Shown piece after piece: positions 25,605 to 37,417 of a DNA stretch of 64,000 bases; position 1 is the stretch's first letter, and each line of letters begins with the position of its first letter. The notes beneath the pieces were generated by a model. The model had not been told where the DNA came from and did no database searches. It saw nothing but the letters and a program-made list of their open reading frames with translations. Source of the stretch: Methylophilus sp. Leaf416 (lineage in GTDB: Bacteria > Pseudomonadota > Gammaproteobacteria > Burkholderiales > Methylophilaceae); the NCBI RefSeq assembly GCF_001424665.1, contig NZ_LMQS01000004.1, positions 251,680 to 315,679 of the forward strand. The letters run 5' to 3'. The position numbers were made by a program, and so were the translations under genes.

Positions 25605-28600
25605 CTAGCTATGTCTCCTCACCAATCTGCCCACTCCCCGCAACCACCCCAACAAATCATCCACATAGGTATACAACACCGGAATCACCAGCAGACTCAA
25701 CACCGTTGAAGTAATCAACCCGCCTATCACCGTAATCGCCATTGGCGCACGGAAACTCGGATCTGCACTCCACCCAAGTGCAATCGGCATCATGCCAGCC
25801 GCCATCGCAATCGTCGTCATCACAATCGGCCGTGCCCGTTTATGGCAGCCATCAATAATTGCATCAAAGCGGCTGACTTTGGATTGCTTGCGCGCCATGA
25901 TGGTGTATTCCACCAACAGAATAGAGTTTTTAGTTACCACCCCCATTAGCATTAGCAAGCCAATCACGCTAGGCATTGAGAAGCTGTTATGCGTTACCAG
26001 CAGTGCAAAGAAAGCACCACCCAGCGATAGCGGTAATGCACCGAGGATGGTGACCGGTTGCAGGAAATCGCCAAACAGCAATACCAGCACCACATAAATG
26101 CACATAATGCCGATAATCATCGCACCACCAAAACTGGCAAACAACTCATTCATACGCTTGGCATCGCCAGCCTCAAGCTGTTTCACACTAGGGGGCAAGT
26201 TTTGCATGGCAGATAATTGCTGTACCTCTTTCATGACTTCACCAATCTGGCGCTTATTCAACTCAATATCAAAAGTCACATTGCGCATGCGGTCCATGCG
26301 ATCTATTTGCTGAGGACCACTTCCCATACGCACGGTGGCGACGGTTTCCAAACTCACGCTGCCATTTCTGGCGGGGACGCGTAACTGTGCGATTTCCTGC
26401 AGGCTGCTACGTACGCTAGGTCCCAGGCGCACGCGGATTGGCACCTGGCGTTGCGGCAAATTGAGCTTGGGCATGCTGTTGGAGAAGTCCCCAGAAGTGG
26501 CCACGCGGATTACTTGCGCAATCGCTTCTACCGTCACGCCCAGCTCAGCCGCTTTATCTACGTCCGGGATAATCTGGACTTCCGGCCGTTGCAGACTGGC
26601 GCTGGACGTGATATTGCCCAGACCGTTAATGCTGCGCAGCTGATGCGCCACTTGCTGACTGGCGCTTAATAATGCCACCGGGTCATCACTGGCCAGCGTC
26701 ACCTGCAAGCGTTCGCCGGTTTCGCCGGAACCTACCGAAATGCGTGCACCTGGCAGGCTTTTCAAACGCTCACGCAAGTCCGCTTCAATTTCGGATTGTT
26801 TTTGTTTACGGTCGCTACGTTCCGTCAGGCTGATGATCAGGCTGCCTTTGCGCACATCGGTAGTATTTTCAGCCGCGTGTGGCCCGCCGCCGCCAGTACT
26901 GGCTGCGCCCGCAGCACTGAATACGGCTTTCACTTCCGGATGCTGCCTCACAATTCGTTCAGCCTCATCGACCAGGCGCCGGGTTTGCGATAGCGGCGTG
27001 CCTGGCTGCAACTCGATATTGATTTTGGTCTGGCTGCTGTCCGAAGAAGGCACAAAGCCTTTGGGCAGTAAGGGCATCAGGCTCATGGAACCAATGATAA
27101 ACAGCACAAAACCTAACACCACCGTTTTCCGGTGACCCAGACACCAGGTTACCCAGCGCAGATATATGCGCATGGTGGTTGAAGTTTGCTCTTCTTTGAC
27201 CAGATGTGGTTTGAGCAGGTAGGCCGACATCATGGGTGTAAGCAAGCGCGCCACAATCAGTGAGCAGGTAATGGCAATCGCGGCAGTGATGCCGAACTGT
27301 TTGAAGAACTTGCCGGGAATCCCGCTCATGAATGCCGTCGGCAGGAAAATCGCTACCAGCGTAAAGGTGGTGGCAATCACGGCAAACCCGATTTCGTCAG
27401 CAGCTTCCATCGCGGCCTGGTAAGGAGTTTTGCCCATGCGCAAATGACGGACAATATTCTCGATTTCCACGATCGCGTCATCCACCAGTATCCCGACTAC
27501 CAGCGCCAGCGCCAGCAAGGTCAGCAGGTTGAGCGAGAAGCCGAAATATTGCATAAAGGCAAAAGTCGGGATCATGGATAACGGCAATGCCACGGAAGCG
27601 ATGATGGTCGCGCGCCAGTCACGCAGGAACCACCACACCACCAGCACGGCCAGTAATGCACCTTCATACAATAGCTGCATGGAACCGTTGTAATTATCTT
27701 CCACCGGTTTAACCATATTAAACGCTTCAATAATCTTGACCTGCGGATGCAGTTGCCTGAATTTATCCAGCGCTTCACGCACGTGCTTCGCCACCGTGAC
27801 TTCACTGGTACCTTTGCTGCGCGTGATTTCAAAGCGGACCACTTCCTTGCCATCGTAGCTGGCATAAGTGCTGCGCTCGGCGTAAGTATCCAGCACCTCT
27901 GCCACCTGTGACAGTTTGATATGGCGGGCATCACTGATAGGGATATCCAGGTTGCGTACTTCATCGGCACTATGCAATGCGCCCAGCGTTCGTACCGACT
28001 GGATATTGTCACCAATATCGCCACGTCCACCTGAAGCATCCTGCTGCACGCGCTTGAGTTGTGCCGACACATCGCTGACATTGACGCCCAGGCCTGACAT
28101 CAGTGTTGGCTCCAGGTTGACCTGCACTTCGCGGTCTACGCCGCCGGTACGGCTGATCTTGCCGACACCGGTCACTGACAGCATGGCTTTGCTGATCTCG
28201 TTATCGACAAACCACGACAACTCACCTTCGTCCATATTATCGGCCGAGACGACATAGCTAAGTATGGCGCTACCGGTGGTGGTGAGCTTGGAAACTGTCG
28301 GGGTAGTGACTGCGGCCGGTAACTCTGAGCGCGCACTATCAACTGCATTGCGGACCAGGTTGAGCGCTTCTTCACTATTGGTATCAATGGTGAATTGCAC
28401 GCTGATGCTGACACCACCGTCGGTGATGACGCTGGACATATGTTCAATGCCACCGATAGTCGCGATCTTGTCTTCAAGCTTGCGCGCAACCTCTGTTTCC
28501 AGCTGCGGTGGCGCTGCGCCTTCCAGCGTCGCGCTCACCATAATCACCGGTAGTTCAATATCAGGGAAGTTTTGTTTGCCTAACTGGTTAAGTGACCTGA

Positions 28601-28676
28601 CACCTAAAAAGGTCAGCACTACAAACAGCAGGATTGCCGGAACCGGATTACGGATCGACCAGGCCGAAAAATTCAT
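25605..28676 (-). CDS. RND efflux transporter permease (drug/HAE1 type)
   Basis: 1023-residue inner-membrane proton antiporter of the AcrB-like superfamily. It begins MNFSAWSIRNPVPAILLF. The proton-relay helix carries the acidic pair Asp399-Asp400 (VVGILVDDAIVEIENI), equivalent to Asp407/Asp408 of AcrB, which separates it from metal exporters. A Gly-rich loop (STGGGGPHAAEN) lies in the second periplasmic half. The substrate is probably an organic toxic compound. It is the last gene of a tetR-OMF-adaptor-pump operon, 2 bp after the adaptor gene. Confidence 0.9.
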   Translation of the reverse strand: MNFSAWSIRNPVPAILLFVVLTFLGVRSLNQLGKQNFPDIELPVIMVSATLEGAAPPQLETEVARKLEDKIATIGGIEHMSSVITDGGVSISVQFTIDTNSEEALNLVRNAVDSARSELPAAVTTPTVSKLTTTGSAILSYVVSADNMDEGELSWFVDNEISKAMLSVTGVGKISRTGGVDREVQVNLEPTLMSGLGVNVSDVSAQLKRVQQDASGGRGDIGDNIQSVRTLGALHSADEVRNLDIPISDARHIKLSQVAEVLDTYAERSTYASYDGKEVVRFEITRSKGTSEVTVAKHVREALDKFRQLHPQVKIIEAFNMVKPVEDNYNGSMQLLYEGALLAVLVVWWFLRDWRATIIASVALPLSMIPTFAFMQYFGFSLNLLTLLALALVVGILVDDAIVEIENIVRHLRMGKTPYQAAMEAADEIGFAVIATTFTLVAIFLPTAFMSGIPGKFFKQFGITAAIAITCSLIVARLLTPMMSAYLLKPHLVKEEQTSTTMRIYLRWVTWCLGHRKTVVLGFVLFIIGSMSLMPLLPKGFVPSSDSSQTKINIELQPGTPLSQTRRLVDEAERIVRQHPEVKAVFSAAGAASTGGGGPHAAENTTDVRKGSLIISLTERSDRKQKQSEIEADLRERLKSLPGARISVGSGETGERLQVTLASDDPVALLSASQQVAHQLRSINGLGNITSSASLQRPEVQIIPDVDKAAELGVTVEAIAQVIRVATSGDFSNSMPKLNLPQRQVPIRVRLGPSVRSSLQEIAQLRVPARNGSVSLETVATVRMGSGPQQIDRMDRMRNVTFDIELNKRQIGEVMKEVQQLSAMQNLPPSVKQLEAGDAKRMNELFASFGGAMIIGIMCIYVVLVLLFGDFLQPVTILGALPLSLGGAFFALLVTHNSFSMPSVIGLLMLMGVVTKNSILLVEYTIMARKQSKVSRFDAIIDGCHKRARPIVMTTIAMAAGMMPIALGWSADPSFRAPMAITVIGGLITSTVLSLLVIPVLYTYVDDLLGWLRGVGRLVRRHS

Positions 28677-28678
28677 GC

Positions 28679-29839
28679 TTAAGCTCCGGCCTTGGCGATA
28701 GTCACCACTTTTACAGTGTCGCCATCATTCAGGAAAGCGCCGCCGCTGAGCACCAGTTTTTCTGCGGCATCTACACCACTCAATACTTCAATCTGCTCAC
28801 CCAGCGTGCGGCCGGTTTTTACCTTGCGTTGCGTGATTCTACTCATGCCATCCGCATTCGCATTACCCAATACAAACACATAGGCAAAACCATCGCGGTA
28901 TGTCACTGCACTTAAAGGGATCGCCAGGCCTTGTTGCTGGCCGATATCGATTTTTCCTTGCACGTACATCCCAGGCTTGGCGCTATTTTTAGGGATATCG
29001 ACATACACCAGCGCATTACGCGTATTGTTATCCACCACCGGCGAAATCAGGCGCACCTTGCCGGCCACGGTTTTGCCACCGGGCAGGTTAAGCGTGACGG
29101 TCTGCCCGGTATGCAACGCGGCTTGCTGGTCAGCATTGACTTCGCCGCGCCATTCGATACGATTCTGGCGGATCAGCTTGAACAATTCGGTACCGGCAGA
29201 AACGACATTACCCAGATTGGCGGACCGTTCAGAAACCACGCCATCATCCGGCGCCACCACTTTAGTCTGGCGAATACGAATACGCTGGTTTTCCAGTTCT
29301 GCTTCAGATAATGCCAGATTGGCTTTGGCAGTTTGCAGGGCAATCACATACTCATTAATTTTCTGGGCAGACAATGCGCCACTGTCTTTAATTTCATTGG
29401 CGCGGTCGGCATTACTTTTAGCTTCCGCCAGTGCTGCCTTATCTTTTTCTACTGTGGCGAGTTGTTTCTGTAAATCTGCTTTTACGGTTTCATCCGCCAG
29501 CAGTACCAGCGGTTGACCCTTGCTGACCTGCGCACCCACATCGACTAACACCTGTTGAATACGCAAACCGGCTATTTCGGCACTCACCAGCGCCTCTTGC
29601 CAGGGGTAAATACTGCCATTCAACACCAGCGTCATCGGCCATTGCACTGCCGCCGGGCGGGTCGCCTCTACACTTAATGTTGCTTTGCTTAATCCGTTAG
29701 CGCCGTCTTTTGTAGCACGATTGCCTCGTTTTTCCGCCAGTTCAGCCTTATGTGATGGATGCTGGAAAAACCATACACTTATGCCCACCAGCAATGCGGC
29801 GATGACCAGAAATATTCCTTTTTTTGAGCGTCTAGCCAT
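28679..29839 (-). CDS. RND efflux periplasmic adaptor subunit
   Basis: 386-residue membrane-fusion protein. An N-terminal anchor (KKGIFLVIAALLVGISVWFF) is followed by a lipoyl domain (SAEIAGLRIQQVLVDVGAQVSKGQPLV), a helical hairpin, and a beta-barrel (GEVNADQQAALHTGQ). The C-terminal part is FVLGNANADGMSRITQRKVKTG-like. I start it at the ATG at 29839 (MARRSKKG), one base after the upstream stop. A longer frame reaches into the outer-membrane gene by 32 codons and is not needed. Confidence 0.9.
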   Translation of the reverse strand: MARRSKKGIFLVIAALLVGISVWFFQHPSHKAELAEKRGNRATKDGANGLSKATLSVEATRPAAVQWPMTLVLNGSIYPWQEALVSAEIAGLRIQQVLVDVGAQVSKGQPLVLLADETVKADLQKQLATVEKDKAALAEAKSNADRANEIKDSGALSAQKINEYVIALQTAKANLALSEAELENQRIRIRQTKVVAPDDGVVSERSANLGNVVSAGTELFKLIRQNRIEWRGEVNADQQAALHTGQTVTLNLPGGKTVAGKVRLISPVVDNNTRNALVYVDIPKNSAKPGMYVQGKIDIGQQQGLAIPLSAVTYRDGFAYVFVLGNANADGMSRITQRKVKTGRTLGEQIEVLSGVDAAEKLVLSGGAFLNDGDTVKVVTIAKAGA

Positions 29840-29840
29840 G

Positions 29841-31283
29841 CTATTTACCTTTTCCTGTCGTGTCTTTTGTTGTGTCCTGCTTTGCCTGCTGCTGCACCTC
29901 ATACCAATCACCACCAAAGGCTTTGTAAAGGGCAATCCACTGTAAAACTCTGTTCTTTTGCTGCGTCACTACATTCAGCTCGGCATTTATTTTCTGGCGG
30001 CGCGCATCTTCCAGTGACAGCAAGTCGATACCACCGGATTTCCAGTTCAACTCAGCCGCCTCGAAATAACGTGCATATTGTTGCGCACTGGCCTGCTCGG
30101 ACTGCGCACGCCGGTTGGCGCTATCGAGATTTACCAGCGCCTGCTCCACTTCCTTCAATGCCTTGCGTACATCCTGTTTGTAAGTCGCCATCAGGCTATC
30201 AAAATTGGCGCGCGCTTCGGCCAGGTCGGCACGTAAAGTACCGCCATCAAAAATCGGCAATTTAATTGAAGGCCCATATGACCAGGTGTCAGCGCGGGTG
30301 ACCGTACCGCCAAAGTTTGTGCGGCGATAACCTATCGAACCGCTCAATGTCAAACTTGGATAAAGTTGTGCTTTGGCTACGCCTGCATTGGCGCTGGCCT
30401 CCGCGAGGTTACGCTCATCAATTGCCAGATCCGGGCGTCGTGTCAGCAAGCTTGCCGGCAATGCATTGACTTCAAACATTGCTGGTTGCGGCACGCCTTT
30501 GCCTTTGGCGAGTAAAGCTTTAAGCTCCGTTTCCGGGTAGTTGGTTAATTCAACCAAAGCTTTTACCAAACCTTCACATTCTGCCTGCTGACCATCCAGT
30601 GTAGATTCACTCGCATGTGTCGCTGCCTCTGCCAGCGCAAGGTCAGACGGGGCAGTAAAGCCGGCCTTGGCAGAAATGCCTGTCAAACGCGCGGTTTCTT
30701 TCCGCGAGTTAAATGCGCCTTGCAATGCATTCACCGAAGCCTGGCAGGCACGATAATTCACGTAGTTGTTCGCGACTTCTGCCGCTACCGTCAGGCGTGC
30801 ATCGTGCCACGCGATTTTTTTCGCTTCCAGTTGTGCTTTGGCTGCTTGTTTAGCTGCCTTGATTTTGCCAAACAGATCGACTTCCCAGCTGGCATCCAGC
30901 GTAATCGAATCAATCTCAATCGTAGTGGCAGGGAACGCTCCGCCACCACCACCGCCTTTACTGCGGTTCATACTACCGGTGCTGGTTAAATCAGGAATCC
31001 CCTGCGCGCGTGCGGAAAGTACGTTAGCTCGCGCGGTACGGATATTAGCCAGCGCAATTTCCAGCGAAGGGCTTTCTTTTTGTGCCTGTGCCAGTAATTG
31101 ATCCAGCACCGGGTCTTTGAATTGCGCCCACCAGTTGGTTAATGAACTGACGTTGCCGTTATGTGGTAACGGTGCTTGCCACTCCTGAACCGTGATCGGG
31201 TTGGGGCGGATATATTCATCAATGACCGAACATCCGGCCAGCGGCAGTATGCATAGCCAAATCCAATGTTTACTTAACTGCAT
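29841..31283 (-). CDS. RND efflux outer-membrane lipoprotein (NodT/OprM family)
   Basis: 480-residue outer-membrane factor with lipobox LAGC (Cys18) and the NodT-family stretches WWAQFKDPVLDQLLAQAQKE, IRTARANVLSARAQGIPDL, LLTRRPDLAIDERNLAEASA and LYPSLTLSGSIGYRR. It forms the TolC-like exit duct. Its start overlaps the tetR end by 14 bp, so repressor and pump are probably made from one transcript. Confidence 0.9.
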   Translation of the reverse strand: MQLSKHWIWLCILPLAGCSVIDEYIRPNPITVQEWQAPLPHNGNVSSLTNWWAQFKDPVLDQLLAQAQKESPSLEIALANIRTARANVLSARAQGIPDLTSTGSMNRSKGGGGGGAFPATTIEIDSITLDASWEVDLFGKIKAAKQAAKAQLEAKKIAWHDARLTVAAEVANNYVNYRACQASVNALQGAFNSRKETARLTGISAKAGFTAPSDLALAEAATHASESTLDGQQAECEGLVKALVELTNYPETELKALLAKGKGVPQPAMFEVNALPASLLTRRPDLAIDERNLAEASANAGVAKAQLYPSLTLSGSIGYRRTNFGGTVTRADTWSYGPSIKLPIFDGGTLRADLAEARANFDSLMATYKQDVRKALKEVEQALVNLDSANRRAQSEQASAQQYARYFEAAELNWKSGGIDLLSLEDARRQKINAELNVVTQQKNRVLQWIALYKAFGGDWYEVQQQAKQDTTKDTTGKGK

Positions 31284-31959
31284 TGGCTGGCTCCATTCCG
31301 TGTAATCCGTGCAAAAACAAATTCACCACAAAAGTGAGGTGCTCTTCGGCATCCCAGTCTGGACCTAGTACACCAAATAAAGCCTTCTGACGCGGTGAGG
31401 CAATCAGCAGCTCACAATAAGACTCGGCAGCGCGCTTGAAATCCAGGGTCGGCAACATGTTTTTTGCGGCATAGAAACTAAAGATATCAGACAGCATTTG
31501 ATGAATCCGCTCCGGCCCCACCGCTTTCATCGCGCGGGCTAATTCCGGTAAATGCGAGGCTTCGGCCACCCCAATTTTAAAGAAGGACAACATGCGCGGT
31601 TCCAGTACTCGATTGAGCATAAAGCGGCCAATATCGGTCAGCACCTGCTGCAGCGTCTGGTTAGATAGATTATCGATTTGCACCATGGCAGAGACATCTT
31701 TTTCCACCATATGTTTGATCGCTGCAATTAGCAGCGCATATTTATTATCAAAGCGCTCATAAATGGTTCGCGTTGAAACCCCGCACACGTTTGCAATGCG
31801 TGCAACGCTGGTTTGTGAAACACCTTCAACCATAAACAGCTCTAATGCCTGCTCCAGCATCAACGCATGGCGTTCGTGCTCGGTGCCCGCTTTGGGGCGG
31901 CCAGCTTTAACTTTATGGGGTGAAATGTCCATTGCGGATAAAAATGTAGGATTCTGCAT
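31270..31959 (-). CDS. TetR/AcrR family transcriptional repressor of the efflux operon
   Basis: 229-residue regulator. An N-terminal helix-turn-helix domain (LEQALELFMVEGVSQTSVARIANVCGVSTRTIYERFDNKYAL, residues about 35-76) is followed by a helical ligand domain of TetR_C type. It is the first gene of the operon it probably represses. The start used is the first ATG; an internal ATG (MDISPHK, residue 10) is possible because no clear Shine-Dalgarno sequence precedes the first one. An AT-rich inverted repeat directly upstream is a candidate operator. Confidence 0.88.
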   Translation of the reverse strand: MQNPTFLSAMDISPHKVKAGRPKAGTEHERHALMLEQALELFMVEGVSQTSVARIANVCGVSTRTIYERFDNKYALLIAAIKHMVEKDVSAMVQIDNLSNQTLQQVLTDIGRFMLNRVLEPRMLSFFKIGVAEASHLPELARAMKAVGPERIHQMLSDIFSFYAAKNMLPTLDFKRAAESYCELLIASPRQKALFGVLGPDWDAEEHLTFVVNLFLHGLHGMEPANAVK

Positions 31960-31964
31960 AAATA

Positions 31965-31990
31965 AAAATAAAACGTTTCATTTTTATTTT
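31965..31990. promoter_or_regulatory. AT-rich inverted repeat before tetR (candidate operator)
   Basis: AAAATAAAA and TTTTATTTT separated by eight bases that include CGTTTC, 5 bp upstream of the tetR start codon. The position suits autorepression. Low sequence complexity weakens the call. Confidence 0.35.
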
Positions 31991-32126
31991 AAGCATTTTC
32001 TCTAACCACGCAAGTAGTTTGTTGTATCAGCCGTGATACTTGAGTGTCCCGATGATGATTACCGGTGCTTGTCATGCAGGTTTTGCTATACTCGCATCAC
32101 TTAAATTTAAACGAGATTGCTCAGGC

Positions 32127-32666
32127 ATGGCGCTGAAATCCACCATCTATAAAATAGACCTCAATATTGCGGATATGGATAGGCATTACTATCAACAGCA
32201 CAACCTTACGCTGGCCAAACATCCCTCGGAAACGGATGAGCGATTAATGGTCCGTTTGTTGGCGTTTGTGCTGTATGCCGATGAAAACCTGGCATTTGGG
32301 AATGGACTCAGCGAAGAAGATGAGCCAGATCTGTGGCAAAAAGATTTAACTGGCGCGATTGAACGCTGGATATGCGTTGGGCTGCCGGAAGAGCGCGAAA
32401 TCCGCAAAGCCTGTGGCAGATCAAGACATGTGGTGCAGGTGTTATATGGCGGCAGGACTGCCGATATGTGGTGGGCACAGAACAGTAAAGCGATACTCAA
32501 GCTCGACAATGTCACGGTGATTAACCTGCCTGATACCGAGCAACTGGCGGCAGCTGCGGCTAGAAGCCTCTCGATCAGCGTTACAATCCAGGATCAGCAA
32601 ATACTAGTGAGTTATGAAGACGGTAGTTTCGAGCTGGAAGTGATACGCTTGAAAGAAGTTGAGTGA
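32127..32666 (+). CDS. yaeQ: YaeQ family protein
   Basis: 179-residue protein of the YaeQ family (PD-(D/E)XK-like fold by family assignment, function unsettled). It has the family opening MALKSTIYKIDLNIADMDR, RLMVRLLAFVLYADENLAFG, and the block EPDLWQKDLTGAIERWICVGLPEE. The ATG at 32127 matches the family start; upstream in-frame codons to 32040 lack a ribosome binding site. It stands alone and ends in a terminator shared with the opposing gene. Confidence 0.93.
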   Translation: MALKSTIYKIDLNIADMDRHYYQQHNLTLAKHPSETDERLMVRLLAFVLYADENLAFGNGLSEEDEPDLWQKDLTGAIERWICVGLPEEREIRKACGRSRHVVQVLYGGRTADMWWAQNSKAILKLDNVTVINLPDTEQLAAAAARSLSISVTIQDQQILVSYEDGSFELEVIRLKEVE

Positions 32667-32687
32667 GAGAATCATTGAATTGATACT

Positions 32688-32714
32688 AAAAAGCCAGCAC
32701 TGCTGGCTTTTTTA
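32688..32714. terminator. Bidirectional terminator between yaeQ and the DUF1269 gene
   Basis: AAAAGCCAGCA-C-TGCTGGCTTTT stem with A and T runs on its two sides, lying in the 48-bp gap between convergent genes. Confidence 0.88.
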
Positions 32715-33230
32715 TTATGGAAACAAATGATGTTCGGCAGGCCATATCCCAGTGTAAATTGCCTCCGGATGACGGCTGGCTAAACGGCGGCGAATCTCAC
32801 TCAGCCTGCGCAATGGCACTGACACAATCATCAGGACATTACCCTGTTCCATCGCGCTTTTATACGACCTGATACGATAACTGGGCGCCGCTGTTGCCAC
32901 CGCAGCTGCCCAGGCAGCACAAGCCAACGCGCCTAATATGATGCAGTAGGGGATCACGGTGAGCGAAACTTCGCCAAACCACCACGGCACCATATAAGCC
33001 AATACGCCACCAAGCAAACCAAATAAAGCGCCGAACAAAAAACCGCCCATGGCGCTATAAATAACATCGGATTTTTCCATGGCGACTGCTTTAGGCAAAT
33101 TACCCAATTCCTGCTCTTTTTCGGTATGAAAATGGATGTGGTTTTCGTCAATTCTATCCAGCAGTAACTTATCCATCATGATGTGGGCAGTGTTGACATT
33201 CGGCAAAACAAAATAGAGTTTTCGTCTCAT
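32715..33230 (-). CDS. DUF1269-type membrane protein
   Basis: 171-residue protein with a soluble N-terminal part (KLYFVLPNVNTAHIMMDKLLLDRIDENHIHF) of the DUF1269 kind, then two Gly/Ala-rich membrane helices (GGFLFGALFGLLGGVLAYMV and CIILGALACAAWAAAVA). The C-terminal domain returns to the cytoplasm. I take the ATG at 33230: the sequence GAGGAG lies 7 bases before it and overlaps the upstream ATG at 33245, which would add five residues. Function unknown. Confidence 0.8.
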   Translation of the reverse strand: MRRKLYFVLPNVNTAHIMMDKLLLDRIDENHIHFHTEKEQELGNLPKAVAMEKSDVIYSAMGGFLFGALFGLLGGVLAYMVPWWFGEVSLTVIPYCIILGALACAAWAAAVATAAPSYRIRSYKSAMEQGNVLMIVSVPLRRLSEIRRRLASRHPEAIYTGIWPAEHHLFP

Positions 33231-33378
33231 TACGTTTCTCCTCATCGATTCACATCATGTTGTGATGTTGGATAAGGTATTAGCCCAAAGATTCACTTTT
33301 TAACACATGTGAAAGTGCAACTCACTTTTCGATTCAAACCAAGGAATCACGTACTAACTGCTTAATTTATAGGTATTT

Positions 33379-35034
33379 TTAATCTTCTAGCCTACCCATC
33401 CACACACTCTTAAGCTTGCTCAACTTGTAGCGCAGCCCTGCTCCTTCGTTAGAAAGCGCGTCCAGGAATAGCGATAACCTTCTGGATTTAATCACTGTGT
33501 AAAACGTAAGCAGGCTAACCGGGATAAACACCAGTGCAAAATAAGCCACCTTTTCCATCAAATTGCTTTGGGTAAGATCTATCAGGTTCATGCCCAGCAG
33601 TCCGCTGGTCATGGTGCCTATCAGGCCCAGAATCGTGACTACTGTGAGTCGCACCACGGTATCGGCCTGGCGTTTGATTTCTTCGCCTTCCAGGTATTCC
33701 GCCATATCCATAATGCGGCGGCGGGTTTTTTCAAACAGGCTCACAGAATCCAGCTGTTTCAGCATCAGGGTGAAGAGGTCTTTGGCGACTGCCTGGTCTG
33801 ACACATTCTCAAACCAGTAGCGGTGCGTAAATCTTAAAAATACTGCCGTTGCATGGCGGATGCGCGCGCGGAATGCCTTGACCGAATCTTCTCGTTGGAT
33901 ATCCAGCCGGCTGATGGCTTGTACCATGCGGTCAGACAGCATCAGCAGGGCCGCTTTCTGGAAATGCGCAATCAGGAACAGCAGGAAATACTGGTTCTGG
34001 TAATGACGCTTGATACCGGTTTTCTCATTGGTAAAAACACGGTGCTGATGACTGCCAACCACCACAAAATTTTGCCCGGTGCACATGATGCGCGTGGTGC
34101 TCCATGGGTCTACGCGTGACTCATCCCAGTAGCGGTCATAGCAGTTGTTTTTTTCAAACTCCTGCAAAAAGTGTTCGGTAAAGGGCAAAGTTTCTGAATG
34201 CCAGGGCTGGCAGACCAGGCCCAGGCGAATCATATCGCCGCGGCTGAGCTGGCTGACATCATCAAAAGACAGGTAAGCCATCAGCGGCATGCGCTGATAC
34301 TCTATTTCACGATAGCGTAGCGCGCCCTGCTGCCCGGAATAATGCGGCACCAATGGATGCAGCAACGCCAGCCAATGTAAAGACACGCACGGCACGTGGT
34401 TTTCTTTTACATAGGCAAGGTAGCGCCCCTTGTCTTCATAATCCGAGCGGGCAATGACAACACCCTGTTTGTCCAGCCATTCAATGCGCTCTGCGCAGTG
34501 TCCGCCTTCACCGGTATCATCCCAATAGTTTGGGTAGGTGCGGCCCAGACGGTAAAGAATCTCCATGGCAGATTTTAATGGCAAGTCGTTGCCGGTAACT
34601 TCGAACGCCAGCATCGCAACATCGATGTCAAAAAAGAAATAAAGCTCTACATGCGAAACCCGTAGTAGCAGGCTTTCGGGTTCGTCATGCAATTTAATGC
34701 GGACATGGCTGATATCGCTGCGGGTAAAAATATGGATAGGCGACTCGCCATAGCCACCGGCTTCGCGACCGTGGCGGCCTTCGCCGTATAAAAAACGCTG
34801 CGCAAATGGCAAGAAAGTGACGAACTCCTGATAGCGTGCTTCACTTAAGTGAGGCGAATCCTGTAAAAATTCGTCCTTTATTTCCACCCATTTCGACTCA
34901 GGGTCGGCGCTTAAGGTCTTCCACGGGCAATGCATGGCATAGGGATCGCTGTTTTCCGTCATCAGCTGTATCGGCCACAACAATGTTTGCCGGAAGTCTC
35001 TTACGATGCTGCTTTGCAGGTTATCTGCCATCAT
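33379..35034 (-). CDS. CorA-like (GMN motif) membrane protein with long N-terminal domain
   Basis: 551-residue protein. The last 90 residues hold two membrane helices (LTVVTILGLIGTMTSGLLGMNL and YFALVFIPVSLLTFYTVI) with the signature GMN at the end of the first, as in CorA magnesium channels. A long helical stretch before them (SVSLFEKTRRRIMDMAEYLE) resembles the CorA stalk. The N-terminal 350 residues are much larger than in classical CorA (about 316 residues in total) and I do not recognise a domain there. Divalent cation transport is the likely role. Single gene, no clear operon partner. Confidence 0.75.
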   Translation of the reverse strand: MMADNLQSSIVRDFRQTLLWPIQLMTENSDPYAMHCPWKTLSADPESKWVEIKDEFLQDSPHLSEARYQEFVTFLPFAQRFLYGEGRHGREAGGYGESPIHIFTRSDISHVRIKLHDEPESLLLRVSHVELYFFFDIDVAMLAFEVTGNDLPLKSAMEILYRLGRTYPNYWDDTGEGGHCAERIEWLDKQGVVIARSDYEDKGRYLAYVKENHVPCVSLHWLALLHPLVPHYSGQQGALRYREIEYQRMPLMAYLSFDDVSQLSRGDMIRLGLVCQPWHSETLPFTEHFLQEFEKNNCYDRYWDESRVDPWSTTRIMCTGQNFVVVGSHQHRVFTNEKTGIKRHYQNQYFLLFLIAHFQKAALLMLSDRMVQAISRLDIQREDSVKAFRARIRHATAVFLRFTHRYWFENVSDQAVAKDLFTLMLKQLDSVSLFEKTRRRIMDMAEYLEGEEIKRQADTVVRLTVVTILGLIGTMTSGLLGMNLIDLTQSNLMEKVAYFALVFIPVSLLTFYTVIKSRRLSLFLDALSNEGAGLRYKLSKLKSVWMGRLED

Positions 35035-35141
35035 GCAACCCTATATGCGCTGTGTAGACTGTAGACTATATCGCGTAAGCACTGATTTGAATGTTGAGAA
35101 AAAGACTAGCTTTGCTCATTAAATAAGCAAATTTAAAGCAA

Positions 35142-35167
35142 TAAAAAACCGGCGGTTAGCCGGTTTT
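35142..35167 (-). terminator. thiC terminator
   Basis: AAAACCGGC-GGTTA-GCCGGTTTT stem, followed in the minus direction by TTTTTT-like bases; 32 bp beyond the thiC stop. Confidence 0.88.
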
Positions 35168-35198
35168 ATTTACAGGGTTTGTACAACCTTTTGGGCAA

Positions 35199-37266
<2,068 letters not shown>

Positions 37267-37327
37267 ACGAATTGTGCGCGAAAACGCCGGAGAACGCAAG
37301 TTTTCATGCATTGAATAATGCAGCATA

Positions 37328-37355
37328 TTGACAGACAGACAGATCTGTCTACAAT
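37328..37355 (+). promoter_or_regulatory. Consensus sigma-70 promoter with a palindromic operator in its spacer
   Basis: TTGACA (perfect -35), 16-bp spacer, TACAAT (5 of 6). The spacer and the first base of the -10 contain AGACAGATCTGTCT (37337-37350), a perfect 14-bp palindrome of the kind bound by dimeric repressors such as TetR-family proteins. The predicted start near 37362 leaves a 55-nt leader to the membrane-protein gene at 37418. Confidence 0.75.
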
Positions 37356-37417
37356 CACATTTCCCGACACAATAACAATACGGGAAACCCTTTTAAATCA
37401 GAGCTCAGGAGAGAAAA

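Noticed and set aside
29840-29935. N-terminal extension of the RND adaptor protein by 32 residues
   Set aside because: It would overlap the end of the outer-membrane gene and precede the anchor with a charged tail. The ATG at 29839 follows the upstream stop directly and gives a normal N-terminus.
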